A stretch of DNA of 54,200 nt. It comes from Candidatus Martarchaeota archaeon (GTDB lineage: Archaea > Thermoproteota > Thermoprotei_A > Marsarchaeales > Marsarchaeaceae). Positions 37,479-46,420 of this stretch are shown here, in pieces; the stretch's first letter is position 1; each line of letters begins with the position of its first letter. The notes beneath the pieces are model-generated. The model made no database searches. It saw only the letters and a program-made list of their open reading frames with translations, and was not told the origin of the DNA. Location: assembly GCA_023487445.1 (NCBI GenBank), contig JAMDBQ010000007.1:32226-86425 (forward strand). The letters are read 5' to 3'. A program made the translations under genes and the position numbers.

Positions 37479-38139
37479 TGTATCTGCCTCTCAGTCTTAT
37501 CTCCTTTAGCCTCTCAAAGACCGCATCCGCATGGCTCTTAGATGTTTCAGCGATGTATCCATCTCTGAATTGCGCTCTTAAGCGGGAGGAATCCTGTGGG
37601 GCGATTGTTTCCGCTATCTTCAAAAAGAGATTCACATCCACGGCCTTATCTTCCAGCGTTGAAGTGAAGTCCCCTAGGCCGAAGTCTATTATAAACAGTT
37701 GTACTCCTGAGACTATAATATTTGATGGAGTGAGATCGCCGTGAGTTATCATGTTCTTGTGCATACGCCCAAGGAGCCTGCCCACCTGTTCTGAATACCT
37801 GATTAGACCACTAGAACCCTTTGTTAGCAGACTGTCTCCTTTAACCAATTCGATGAGCAAGGACGAATGCGTGGGTGACACCGCGAGAAGCGCGGGTGTG
37901 TTCACGCCCGCCTCCGTAGCCCTAACAATCAGCTTGGCTTCTAAAATAGTTCTGTTCCTCCTCAGCCTGTTATCCAAGTCCAGGCTACGGTAGAGCTTCG
38001 GGCACCTGACTTTTAATACGGCATTAACCCCATGGTACCTGACCATGTAGACATCGGCCTCAGCGCCAGCAGCTATCCTACGTATAACGCTGACCCCTAA
38101 CTCTTTCTCCAAGGAATTGGTACTTGCTCTATTCTCCAT
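37456..38139 (-). CDS. bud32: KEOPS kinase Bud32
   Basis: GAEADVYMV; MHKNMITHGDLTPSNIIVSGVQLFIIDFGLGDFTSTLEDKAVDVNLF. Confidence 0.96.
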   Translation of the reverse strand: MENRASTNSLEKELGVSVIRRIAAGAEADVYMVRYHGVNAVLKVRCPKLYRSLDLDNRLRRNRTILEAKLIVRATEAGVNTPALLAVSPTHSSLLIELVKGDSLLTKGSSGLIRYSEQVGRLLGRMHKNMITHGDLTPSNIIVSGVQLFIIDFGLGDFTSTLEDKAVDVNLFLKIAETIAPQDSSRLRAQFRDGYIAETSKSHADAVFERLKEIRLRGRYIAERQLQ

Positions 38140-39089
38140 CTCGGTACAACCTTGCTGGAATCTATTCTTACTCCGTCAACCAAGCCATACATAAGAGATC
38201 CTACATATGAAATCATTCCCCCGTTGTCTCCCGAGAGCTCCGATGGAACAACGCTCAGCTTTGCTCCTCTTGAGCTACACATCTTCGAAAGCATATCAGC
38301 TAGTCTTCTCGACCTTGCAACTCCCCCTGTGAGAGACACCTCGTTGCTTCCGCTTAATGCCACGGTGCGCTCCACTACCTCAACAACCATGGCGAACGCG
38401 GTCTCAACGGCACTTTTCGCCACATCTTCTTTAGAGAAACCTGAGGAAAGTAGCTTCTTGCATTTGGTTAGCAACCCTGAAAAGCTCATGTCTTGACCCT
38501 TCACAGTATATGGTAGGTCGACCATTTTAGTCCCTTTTTCGGCCAGTTCTAGTACCTTTGGCCCGGACGGAAAACCGTACCCCATTTCTCTACCCAATAC
38601 GTCGAGCATGTTTCCCAAGGCTATGTCAAGCGTCTCGCCCACCATTCTGTATCTGCCGTTCCTAAACAGGACAACCGCCGTGTTACCTCCGGACACAAAC
38701 AGGGTTACCGGGTCGGAGGTGGAGCAGAATTTCCTTGCTACTTCAACGTGAGCTACTAGGTGGTTAACGGGTAGGAAAGGGAGGGAAAGAGACTGGCTGA
38801 GCGCGCGCGCTGCAACAGCCCCCGTTCTCAGGCATGGTCCTAAGCCTGGGCCAAGTGCCGAGGCCACTGCAACCGGTCTAACTGAGACGTCGCGGCAGTA
38901 TCCGAGGGCATCCGCCACTAGAGATGGAGCTAGGCGGGCGTGGTGTCTTGCAGCTTCCCTAGGATGTATCCCGCCCTGGGAAGTGGTGTAGGTGTGCCAT
39001 TTATTGTACAATATGTCTCCGTCGAGCGAACATATCCCAACGCCGATCGTGTGCGCCGTGCTCTCTATTCCTATTACGGCGTCAACCAT
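38097..39089 (-). CDS. kae1: KEOPS Kae1 (Tcs3, t6A synthase catalytic subunit)
   Basis: IGIESTAHTIGVGI; GGIHPREAARHHA; VNHLVAHVE; VSGGNTAVV; LTGGVARSRRL. Confidence 0.97.
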   Translation of the reverse strand: MVDAVIGIESTAHTIGVGICSLDGDILYNKWHTYTTSQGGIHPREAARHHARLAPSLVADALGYCRDVSVRPVAVASALGPGLGPCLRTGAVAARALSQSLSLPFLPVNHLVAHVEVARKFCSTSDPVTLFVSGGNTAVVLFRNGRYRMVGETLDIALGNMLDVLGREMGYGFPSGPKVLELAEKGTKMVDLPYTVKGQDMSFSGLLTKCKKLLSSGFSKEDVAKSAVETAFAMVVEVVERTVALSGSNEVSLTGGVARSRRLADMLSKMCSSRGAKLSVVPSELSGDNGGMISYVGSLMYGLVDGVRIDSSKVVPRWRIEQVPIPWRKS

Positions 39090-39093
39090 TACA

Positions 39094-39264
39094 TCACTTA
39101 GCCGACTTGAGGTATTCTGTATAACCGCATTGACCGCACGCCCACCTGTTCAAACTAGTCTTGTGATGTGCCATATACGATCCACACCGTGGGCATTTCT
39201 TGTTGGTGTACTTTATTGTCATTGACTTGTAGTCGAATTCGTATAGTTTGTGAACTTCAGAAAC
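39094..39264 (-). CDS. rps27ae: Ribosomal protein S27ae (non-canonical apparent start)
   Basis: Frame translates (V)SEVHKLYEFDYKSMTIKYTNKKCPRCGSYMAHHKTSLNRWACGQCGYTEYLKSAK*; CxxC...CxxC zinc ribbon; follows S24e. Confidence 0.85.
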   Translation of the reverse strand, partial: VSEVHKLYEFDYKSMTIKYTNKKCPRCGSYMAHHKTSLNRWACGQCGYTEYLKSAK

Positions 39265-39278
39265 GGTTCCTCACCCCC

Positions 39279-39638
39279 TTAACCGGTTGGGGCTTGGGGC
39301 TTTGAGTCAGTAGCAGCCTGCTTCTCCTGCTCCGGCTTCCGGCTTTTTGACTGCCCCAAGTCTCTCTCAAACATATAGGGCCTCTCGTAAGCCTTGGCGT
39401 GTTGAGGGGTATCGTACACATTGAACCTGACTATTACCTCGCTGGAGCCGAACACATGACGGATGTTTCTTATAACTATTTGTTCCTTAGATGAGCCAAT
39501 GCTGCCTGCAAGCTGGTTTATTAGCGACTTTCGAGACGGTGTAGGGTCCGATGAAGAGACAAGTATCCTAGCGGTCAATTCTCTTCTTTTCGCAAGAAGG
39601 TTTCTTCTGTCGTCGACCACTATGGATGAGCTACTCAT
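39279..39638 (-). CDS. rps24e: Ribosomal protein S24e
   Basis: NLLAKRRELTARI..PTPSRKSLINQLAGSIGSSKEQIVIRNIRHVFGSSEV; operon context with S27ae. Confidence 0.93.
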   Translation of the reverse strand: MSSSSIVVDDRRNLLAKRRELTARILVSSSDPTPSRKSLINQLAGSIGSSKEQIVIRNIRHVFGSSEVIVRFNVYDTPQHAKAYERPYMFERDLGQSKSRKPEQEKQAATDSKPQAPTG

Positions 39639-40158
39639 AGAACGCCAAGTTGAACTGTTTGAATATATTTAAGACTGACTGGCGAAGAGTAGAGTCCACC
39701 ATCAATTTTACCACGCCTTTCCCGGGTTGTCCATACACAATATTTACGCCGTTTCTTGCCAAAAGGACTACAGGGATTGTTAGAAGATCCTCTTCACCCT
39801 CAATGGCTATGATCGAGTGGTCGACACGTGTCAATGCCTGCATAATCGTGCAAACCGCCTCAAGTGTGATGGTCCCAGGTGGATTGTGGGCTTTCAAGGT
39901 TCTAGCTGAAGGTAGCGGCTGCTCTGGAAGCCGCCTCCTTTCTGTCCTACCATCAATAAGGGCAAGATAGGGGGAGATTCCAAGCTTCATGGCTGTGGCT
40001 GACACTACGTCTCCCACTACTATGAGTTCGTCGCCCGAAATCTGATTCATCGCGCTATCTACTAGGTGAGAGGGAATCAGTTCACCCAAGGGTTCGGCAA
40101 GAACTCCCCTTAAATGGTCCGGTAGCACCCATGCAAGCCTAGTATAGCTTAAGGGCAT
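39631..40158 (-). CDS. GTP-dependent dephospho-CoA kinase (DUF359 family)
   Basis: VGDVVSATAMKLGISPYLALIDGRTERR; NPPGTIT; IEGEEDLLTIPVVLLARNGVNIVYGQPGKGVV. Confidence 0.93.
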   Translation of the reverse strand: MPLSYTRLAWVLPDHLRGVLAEPLGELIPSHLVDSAMNQISGDELIVVGDVVSATAMKLGISPYLALIDGRTERRRLPEQPLPSARTLKAHNPPGTITLEAVCTIMQALTRVDHSIIAIEGEEDLLTIPVVLLARNGVNIVYGQPGKGVVKLMVDSTLRQSVLNIFKQFNLAFYE

Positions 40159-40351
40159 ACTTCCCAGGCTTCTTTGCGCCTACTGAAACTGCCGCTGCCG
40201 AACCGTCTACGTCATATATTACTACGAGACCCTCCCAAAGGTCCGCGAACTTCGATGACCCACAGGATTCGCAGGTTGACGCACTCGAGGGATTAAGATA
40301 CTTACACTCCCTGCACGCCTTTAAGCCGCTTGGGTGTCTTCTAGAGGACAT
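40139..40351 (-). CDS. spt4: Transcription elongation factor Spt4 (RpoE'')
   Basis: KACRECKYLNPSSASTCESCGSSKFADLWEGLVVIYD. Confidence 0.95.
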   Translation of the reverse strand: MSSRRHPSGLKACRECKYLNPSSASTCESCGSSKFADLWEGLVVIYDVDGSAAAVSVGAKKPGKYALKLY

Positions 40352-40369
40352 CTGTATCAGCCCCGATGC

Positions 40370-40951
40370 TTACGGCGCCGCCTCGGCTTTCTGCTGGTTC
40401 TGCTTCATCCATTCGGGCTTACCCAAACCGGGTTGCCTGCACGTAAGCATTAGCCGTGTTTCTTTTGCCTCTGCCTTGGTGCTTATGCTTGTTATTCTCA
40501 CGCGTAGCACGTCGTTGATCTGAACAATCTTCTGGGAACCCCTGCCCACGAGCGCGCCTCTCTTTTGGTCGTATACTGCGTAGTCACCGTCAAACACCTG
40601 CGAAATGTGGAGCACCCCAGTCATAGGGCCCACCTTAACCCTTGCACCAGACTCCGTGATTTCGTCAACAACGCCTTCCACGATATCCCCTTGATACGGG
40701 ATAAAGGTAAGTGCATCAACGGCTGCGCCAACCTTGATTCCACCGTCACCAGGTATCAGCAGACCCTCTTTGTCTATGTGTACTGCATCAATTATCGTAA
40801 CCACGTAACCTAGCTCCTTGTCGTAGGTGCCTCCGTATTCTTCCCTTAGAGTCTCCAATACAGCTTCCTTGAGCGGAGACTTGAGTCTAAGAGGGTCTAT
40901 TCGCACGGACTCCTCTATTCTAACAAGATAAAACATAACCTGTTTCTCCAC
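40370..40951 (-). CDS. rpoE: RNA polymerase subunit Rpo7/RpoE (Rpb7)
   Basis: MFYLVRIEESVRIDPLRL; S1 domain GDIVEGVVDEITESGARVKVGPMTGVLHISQV. Confidence 0.96.
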   Translation of the reverse strand: MEKQVMFYLVRIEESVRIDPLRLKSPLKEAVLETLREEYGGTYDKELGYVVTIIDAVHIDKEGLLIPGDGGIKVGAAVDALTFIPYQGDIVEGVVDEITESGARVKVGPMTGVLHISQVFDGDYAVYDQKRGALVGRGSQKIVQINDVLRVRITSISTKAEAKETRLMLTCRQPGLGKPEWMKQNQQKAEAAP

Positions 40952-41037
40952 CCTATAAGATATTTAAGTTCTCTGAGCAACCAGTGCAAACAAACGTACC
41001 TGTGTATATAAGCGATTCATGGGTTATTTCGCACCAC

Positions 41038-41442
41038 TTAAGTTTGATCAAGGATAGGTTGAATTCTATTTGAAGCTATCCTACCGCTTCTTGTTAGGTA
41101 AAGGGGGGTGACACCGATCTTTCTTAGCCTGGTTCTTAACGGAAGATCGTCTGTGAGTGGATAGGTATAAGGAATGGACACGCATGCTTCCATAATGGAT
41201 TCGTCCGCTTCCTTCGATGATACCTCGAGCAAGGTGTATTTTTCGCTCAACTTTCGCGCAAGCATGGCCCTAAGTTTCAGTTTACCTTTAGCCGTATTCT
41301 CAAGACGAGCCAATTCCTCTGCGATCTGGGTCGTTATGCAAAGCCTGAACGGCCTCTGAAGCGCCTCCTCCAAAAGGAGCTGTATGTTTAAACCTCGACC
41401 GGCAGCGTGAATAAGCGCGCTCGAGTCAACGAGGATGTTCAT
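41038..41442 (-). CDS. PIN-domain protein (Fcf1/Nob1-like archaeal ribonuclease)
   Basis: MNILVDSSALIHAAGRGLNIQLLLEEAL..ITTQIAEELARL..PLTDDLPLRTRLRKIGVTPLYLTRSGRI. Confidence 0.85.
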   Translation of the reverse strand: MNILVDSSALIHAAGRGLNIQLLLEEALQRPFRLCITTQIAEELARLENTAKGKLKLRAMLARKLSEKYTLLEVSSKEADESIMEACVSIPYTYPLTDDLPLRTRLRKIGVTPLYLTRSGRIASNRIQPILDQT

Positions 41443-41447
41443 AGCTT

Positions 41448-42668
41448 TCAGTTGAGGGTCGCGTATCCCGTTAGGCGCCACTTATCCTGAACCCTCCTCG
41501 CAAGCGCAACTCTCGCCCCCGGATCCACAACAACTGGCCTGTTCAGCCTGACGTCAAGCATGGACTTCTTAACTGACTTCACCACCGCGCTGACTATCGC
41601 TGGACCTACCGCAACGACTATTTGTTCGCCTGTCTTGAGAGGTTCGAGAGTCGACATATCACGGGTGCCTATTACCCGCTGGAATACGTGAGCCTCAAGT
41701 GTTAAGTCAAGGACTGGCTTAGGCAGTTCACCGGGCTTACCAGCCACGCTACCCGTAAGAGAATCCGCTTTCATTATGCTTGGATCGAGGTCAGTCTGGA
41801 TTCCTATTAACCCCCCAGGCTGAGCTGATTCAAGGACTGCGTCCTCACTCTTCAAGCCCCTTACAACTGCGGTGAGTGGTTGATAAACCGCCTTTCCATC
41901 CTGTTTGTAACCCGGTAGTATTTCTACTCGATCACCGATGTTGAGTGTTCCGCTAACTATTGAGCCACCTATTACCCCTCCAGCGAACTGGCCGGGCGGT
42001 GTACCAGGCTTATTCACGTCAAATGACCTAACAACAAACACACGGAGTGGTTTCGAGGTGTCCCTAGGCGGGGGTGTGATGTTCTCAATTAGCGACTTGA
42101 TCAGGGGCGAAAGGTTAATTCCTCTCAGCGCTGAAACAGGGATGATCGGGGCGTTTTCTGCCCATGTACCAGCTATCATCTGCTTGATTTCATTATAGTT
42201 TTGCAAAGCCCTCTCCTTTGAAACCACATCAACTTTGTTTTGAACTATCACGAGTTTCCTTACCCCTATCACGTCAAGGGCGGCAAAGTGTTCTCTCGTC
42301 TGAGGCTGAGGACACGGTTCATTCGCAGCTATCACAAGCATGGCGCCATCCATTATTGCGGCCCCACTCAGCATTCTCGCCATGAGAACCTCATGACCAG
42401 GTGAGTCTACGAAAGAGACGCTTCTAGCCAACACCATACGTGAGCCACACTCAGGACACCGATCTTGGTTGGCGTATGTGCCGTCCTTTTCGCATTTGTA
42501 GAACCAGGCGTTCGCGAATCCCAGCTTTATTGTCATCCCTCGCTTGATTTCCTCACTGTGCCTCGCGGTCCACACGCCTGTGAGGGCTTTGACGAGTGTC
42601 GATTTTCCGTGGTCTACATGACCAACGACGCCTATGTTAACGATGGGCTGAGGTTTTTCCTTGGTCAA
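41448..42668 (-). CDS. eif2g: Translation initiation factor aIF2 gamma
   Basis: NIGVVGHVDHGKSTLVKALTGVWTARHSEEIKRGMTIKLGFANAWFYKC; DSPGHEVLMARMLSGAAIMDGAMLVIAANEPCPQPQTREH. Confidence 0.98.
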   Translation of the reverse strand: MTKEKPQPIVNIGVVGHVDHGKSTLVKALTGVWTARHSEEIKRGMTIKLGFANAWFYKCEKDGTYANQDRCPECGSRMVLARSVSFVDSPGHEVLMARMLSGAAIMDGAMLVIAANEPCPQPQTREHFAALDVIGVRKLVIVQNKVDVVSKERALQNYNEIKQMIAGTWAENAPIIPVSALRGINLSPLIKSLIENITPPPRDTSKPLRVFVVRSFDVNKPGTPPGQFAGGVIGGSIVSGTLNIGDRVEILPGYKQDGKAVYQPLTAVVRGLKSEDAVLESAQPGGLIGIQTDLDPSIMKADSLTGSVAGKPGELPKPVLDLTLEAHVFQRVIGTRDMSTLEPLKTGEQIVVAVGPAIVSAVVKSVKKSMLDVRLNRPVVVDPGARVALARRVQDKWRLTGYATLN

Positions 42669-42675
42669 CTAACAA

Positions 42676-43002
42676 TCAGTCCCTCTTCTTCGCCACTACA
42701 TTCACTTGAACTACAGACTCGGTTATGAGTGAACCCCGTCTAAGCACTCTCTTCGGAAGCCCTTGCTTATCCTTCCCCATCACGCGTATCAGTGATCCAC
42801 CCTGTATATGTTTGACCATCGGGAATCCTGCTGAATCGCTTCCACCCGTTATGGTGAAAACGTATTCGGGTTTCCCAAGGATAGAGCCGTCGAACTCATC
42901 GTTAATCTTCAGACCAAGAAGCGATGTGGCATTCTGCCCGCTAAGCGAAATGGTCTCCGCTTTACCGTCTGGGTAGCAGGCGACCACTTTGAACTCTGGC
43001 AT
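42676..43002 (-). CDS. rps6e: Ribosomal protein S6e
   Basis: FDGSILGKPEYVFTITGGSDSAGFPMVKHIQGGSLIRVM. Confidence 0.95.
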   Translation of the reverse strand: MPEFKVVACYPDGKAETISLSGQNATSLLGLKINDEFDGSILGKPEYVFTITGGSDSAGFPMVKHIQGGSLIRVMGKDKQGLPKRVLRRGSLITESVVQVNVVAKKRD

Positions 43003-43050
43003 AGGGAGGTATATTTCATACAGTGTCTTTAAAGCTTAGTTTTTCTTCCG

Positions 43051-44841
43051 TTAAGAAGCGCTCTTCCGCACCTGCCTACACTCTTCTAACAGCTTGATTC
43101 CTTCCTCACCAAGGTAATCCTCAAATTTAGTTCGTAAGATATATGAGTGCTCGGCTGGAACATCCACATAGAGTGTGTCTTCCTCCTGCACTTGTCTGCC
43201 AACCGTTAGGTCACTCTTTATCGATATCGCGACACTCTGTCCCTTCGTAGCAGCTTGCACGGGTTCGCCGTTATACTGTATCTGCATTACTCTGCCTACC
43301 GGTTTTCCTTCAGAAGTAATTAAGGGGTAGTCAGGCTTTATCTCGCCCATTTCCACTTCGACGCCAACTATTATGGGGTTATTCCTCCTAAACACGTGAC
43401 CTCGGAGTATCTTGGCCTTACCAGGTTTGATCAAGGAAGCCAGCTGTTCGTAAGTCCTCTTTTGACGTTCTGATTCAAGCCACCTAGTATATTCCTCTAT
43501 GATTTCGTAAATCAGCTGACTCCTAAATACGGGAATGCCCAGCGAAACCGCGTCCTCATCGGCTCCCGGAACAAATTTGACGTTAAACGCAAGAACCGCT
43601 CCCAGAAGAGGATCTTCCTTCTTCGTTATCGATGCCTCCAGCAGATCTCTGCGTGAGATGCCGCCTATATCCGAGTATCGAACCGGGACACCCCTTTTTT
43701 GAAGCATACCCGCTAATGCCTCAAGCGAACCGAGCGCATCCGCTTTAACCACAACCCCCTTCTTATCTGACTTGATCCTCACCGATTCCATTTCAGCCTT
43801 AACTTGGCTTATCGCCGACTCTGGTGAGTCTTTAAATGCAATTAGCGGTGAACCCGCCACAGCGCTTTCCACATCGTTGGCAACGACTTTGACACCCATT
43901 GCTGCGGGTGCCTCAGAAATTTCGGTAAAGCGTTCATCGGTTGATGCCCCCTTTGAAGTGTTTCCGGGCACGAGTATGCTCTTGACCTTGGAGACAATTG
44001 GCGACTCGTATCCTCCGACTACGAATCCGTCTCCTTTGCGTAAAATCCCGTCGTAAACTATTGTGTCGAGCGTGGTACCTAAGCCGGTTTCTTCCTTTAC
44101 CTCCAAGACTATTCCCTTTGTTTCATCGGGGTTAAGGGTAAGTCTTTGACGCATATAGACTTGGCACAGTCCGGCAGTCATTAGCATCAGTTCAGGGATT
44201 CCTTCTCCTGTAACCGCACTTACCGGAACGATTGTAAGGGTGCTACGGAAGTCTCGAACCCTGTCAAACCTATCCGACTGAAATCCCATTTCAGCCAACT
44301 CACCAACGAGTCTGTAAAACACAGTTTCGAACGCGGTTTTAACTCGTGGTGGCTGTGAATCGATGTCCGACACGATGTCTCGGCTGAGGTCTGGTTTCCA
44401 TCCGTTGATTTTATCTATCTTATTAAATGCCACTAGGAAAGGTGTGCGTCGTTCACGAAGTATTTCTATGCTTTCTTTGGCTTGGTTTTCGAGGCCGCGT
44501 TCCGAGTCCACCACCAAAATTGCTATGTCCGCTATGGACCCTCCTCTTCTCCTAAGGTTAACGAATGCCTCGTGGCCGGGGGTGTCTACGAACAGAAGAC
44601 CCGGTACTTCTAGTTTGACGTTGTATTTCCTTATAATTGGTTGACTAATTTTCTGGAGGGACTCAAGCGGTATGAAGCTTGCTCCGATATGCTGCGTTTG
44701 GCATCCTCAGCCGAGGATCATGCCCGCAGCTTCTCGGAGTTGCACCGCTGTACCCCTTATTTTGTCCAGAAGCGTAGTTTTCCCGGCATCGACGTGCCCA
44801 AGAACCGATACAATAGGTTGTCTGAGAGCCAGTTTTGTCAC
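43051..44841 (-). CDS. infB: Translation initiation factor aIF5B (two exons predicted: 44719..44841 and 43051..44697)
   Basis: Exon 1 [41 protein letters not shown]; exon 2 [64 protein letters not shown]...; an in-frame TGA lies inside the predicted 21-nt intron. Confidence 0.93.
44698..44718 (-). other. Predicted archaeal bulge-helix-bulge (BHB) intron in infB
   Basis: GCTGCG-[GGCA]-(TG^A)-TCCTC-GGCT-GAGGA-[TGCC]-(AA^A)-CGCAGC; intron ATCCTCGGCTGAGGATGCCAA; excision gives GGC ATG ACG CAG (G M T Q). Confidence 0.88.
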
Positions 44842-44899
44842 CCCCGTATCAAGGGACTACGGTTGAACTTGAGTTATAGGTGTTTCCAAGGTAAGTGAT

Positions 44900-45307
44900 T
44901 TATTGGTGTTCAAACACAAGCGAAAGCTCTCTTGTGGCGTTTTCGGGGGTATCTGATGCATGAACGATGTTCTCCTGCACTGAAGTAGAGTAGTCTCCTC
45001 TGATTGTTCCAGGCGGGGCTTCGGCCGAGTTTGTTGGCCCGATGAGTTGCCTGACTATCCGAACGGAATTTTCACCCTCTACCTCGATGGCGACTACCTC
45101 GCCTGAAGTAATGAATTTGACTAGGTCCGAAAAGAACGGTTTCGATGAATGCTCTTGATAAAACTTCTTAGCGAGGTCCTCTGTAAACACCGTCTTCTTT
45201 ATCCTTACTATGTGGAGCCCCTTTCTCTCGATCCGCGATATCACGTCTCCTGTGACCCGGAGCCTTACGCCATCCGGCTTGATCATTAAAAGTGTTCGCT
45301 GGATCAA
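44900..45307 (-). CDS. ndk: Nucleoside diphosphate kinase
   Basis: MIQRTLLMIKPDGV; active-site-like region TIRGDYSTSVQENIVHASDTPENATREL. Confidence 0.97.
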   Translation of the reverse strand: MIQRTLLMIKPDGVRLRVTGDVISRIERKGLHIVRIKKTVFTEDLAKKFYQEHSSKPFFSDLVKFITSGEVVAIEVEGENSVRIVRQLIGPTNSAEAPPGTIRGDYSTSVQENIVHASDTPENATRELSLVFEHQ

Positions 45308-45315
45308 CTTTTATC

Positions 45316-45516
45316 TCACTGACCATGAACCTTTACGTACTTATTGGTCCATTTTAGCCTTTGCGGGTTCCTCTTAAGAACAAGCATGTTCTTTTTACAC
45401 TTCTGAGCGCAGAACCTGAGTATGGTGCTATCAGCACGAACATAAAGAAGCCCCGTTCCAGGCGGTATCTTTCTTCCACAAAATGAGCACGTAAATGTTC
45501 GGGCCATCCACATCAC
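45316..45516 (-). CDS. rpl24e: Ribosomal protein L24e
   Basis: [50 protein letters not shown]. Confidence 0.97.
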   Translation of the reverse strand: MMWMARTFTCSFCGRKIPPGTGLLYVRADSTILRFCAQKCKKNMLVLKRNPQRLKWTNKYVKVHGQ

Positions 45517-45737
45517 CGCTTAGTTGATATCTTCCGCGCTTCCCTTTCCGTCTCTCGTAGCATGAGTATGTCCCCGACTCTGACTGGACCGAGTACGTTT
45601 CTGGTTATGGTCCTTCCCTTCATGGTGCCGCTAAGGACCCGTACGCGCACTTGGATAACCTCTCCCGCGACGCCCGTTCTACCTACTACAGTCACCACTT
45701 CAGCGGGAAAAACTACCTCTTGACCCTGTGCGCTCAC
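45513..45737 (-). CDS. rps28e: Ribosomal protein S28e
   Basis: [60 protein letters not shown]. Confidence 0.97.
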   Translation of the reverse strand: MSAQGQEVVFPAEVVTVVGRTGVAGEVIQVRVRVLSGTMKGRTITRNVLGPVRVGDILMLRETEREARKISTKR

Positions 45738-45748
45738 GGCTCAGCACC

Positions 45749-46123
45749 TTACTTGCTTTTCTTTAAAGCCGCAACTGAGTTCGCTATCTCCGCCAAGATG
45801 TCTTTATTTTGCAGTTCCACTACGCAAGCAGCCGCAGCACCAACTCCTAGAGCCGCGGCCTCACCGAGCTTCTTCTTTTCAGTTATGAACACGTAGGGAA
45901 CCTTCTTTTCATCACATAGGAGGGGGATGTGTGCTACTACCTCAGGCGGCTGAACGTCCTTAGCCACCAAAACTAGCTTTGCGATTCCTCTCTCAATCGC
46001 CTTAGTCGTTTCGTTTGTTCCCTTACGTATTTTACCAGATTCTTGAGCTGTTTTTAGAGCCTGCAAAGCCTTTTCCTCGAGCTCAGGCGTGGGTTGATAT
46101 GTCACGTAAAATGGTGTAGACAT
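45749..46123 (-). CDS. rpl7ae: Ribosomal protein L7Ae
   Basis: GKIRKGTNETTKAIERGIAKLVLVAKDVQPPEVVAHIPLLCDEKKVPYVFI; ATG at 46123. Confidence 0.97.
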   Translation of the reverse strand: MSTPFYVTYQPTPELEEKALQALKTAQESGKIRKGTNETTKAIERGIAKLVLVAKDVQPPEVVAHIPLLCDEKKVPYVFITEKKKLGEAAALGVGAAAACVVELQNKDILAEIANSVAALKKSK

Positions 46124-46420
46124 TTTTGTTTCACGAGCCCTCATTGGAGGGTATGCCGCTAGTACTAAGCCCAGCTTAAAGCTTTTTGGATACTGAGGCA
46201 GGCCACAAACCAAGACTACGGGTTCTGCATCGTAACTGAACTGACTACCCAACAACTCCAGTCGGCACTGCCCCAAACGGCGATTGTAACCCTCGAATAC
46301 ACAAACGAGGCTTGGAAACTCTGCTGCATTTTTTGTTTGACTGCTAGAAAGCGAGGCTAGGCGAAGTTGTCACTTTGACGCTTTAGAACCGGTATACAAG
46401 CGTGAAAAATAGAGGACTCG

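Noticed and set aside
44707-44709. In-frame TGA in infB interpreted as selenocysteine or stop-codon readthrough
   Set aside because: The TGA lies in an extra 7-codon segment not present in the family motif, and the flanks form an exact BHB. Excision restores the conserved protein, so an intron is the simpler explanation.
46124-46276. N-terminal extension of L7Ae in the ORF track
   Set aside because: The conserved L7Ae protein starts at ATG 46123 and a TATA-like element lies inside the extension; the extra codons look non-coding.
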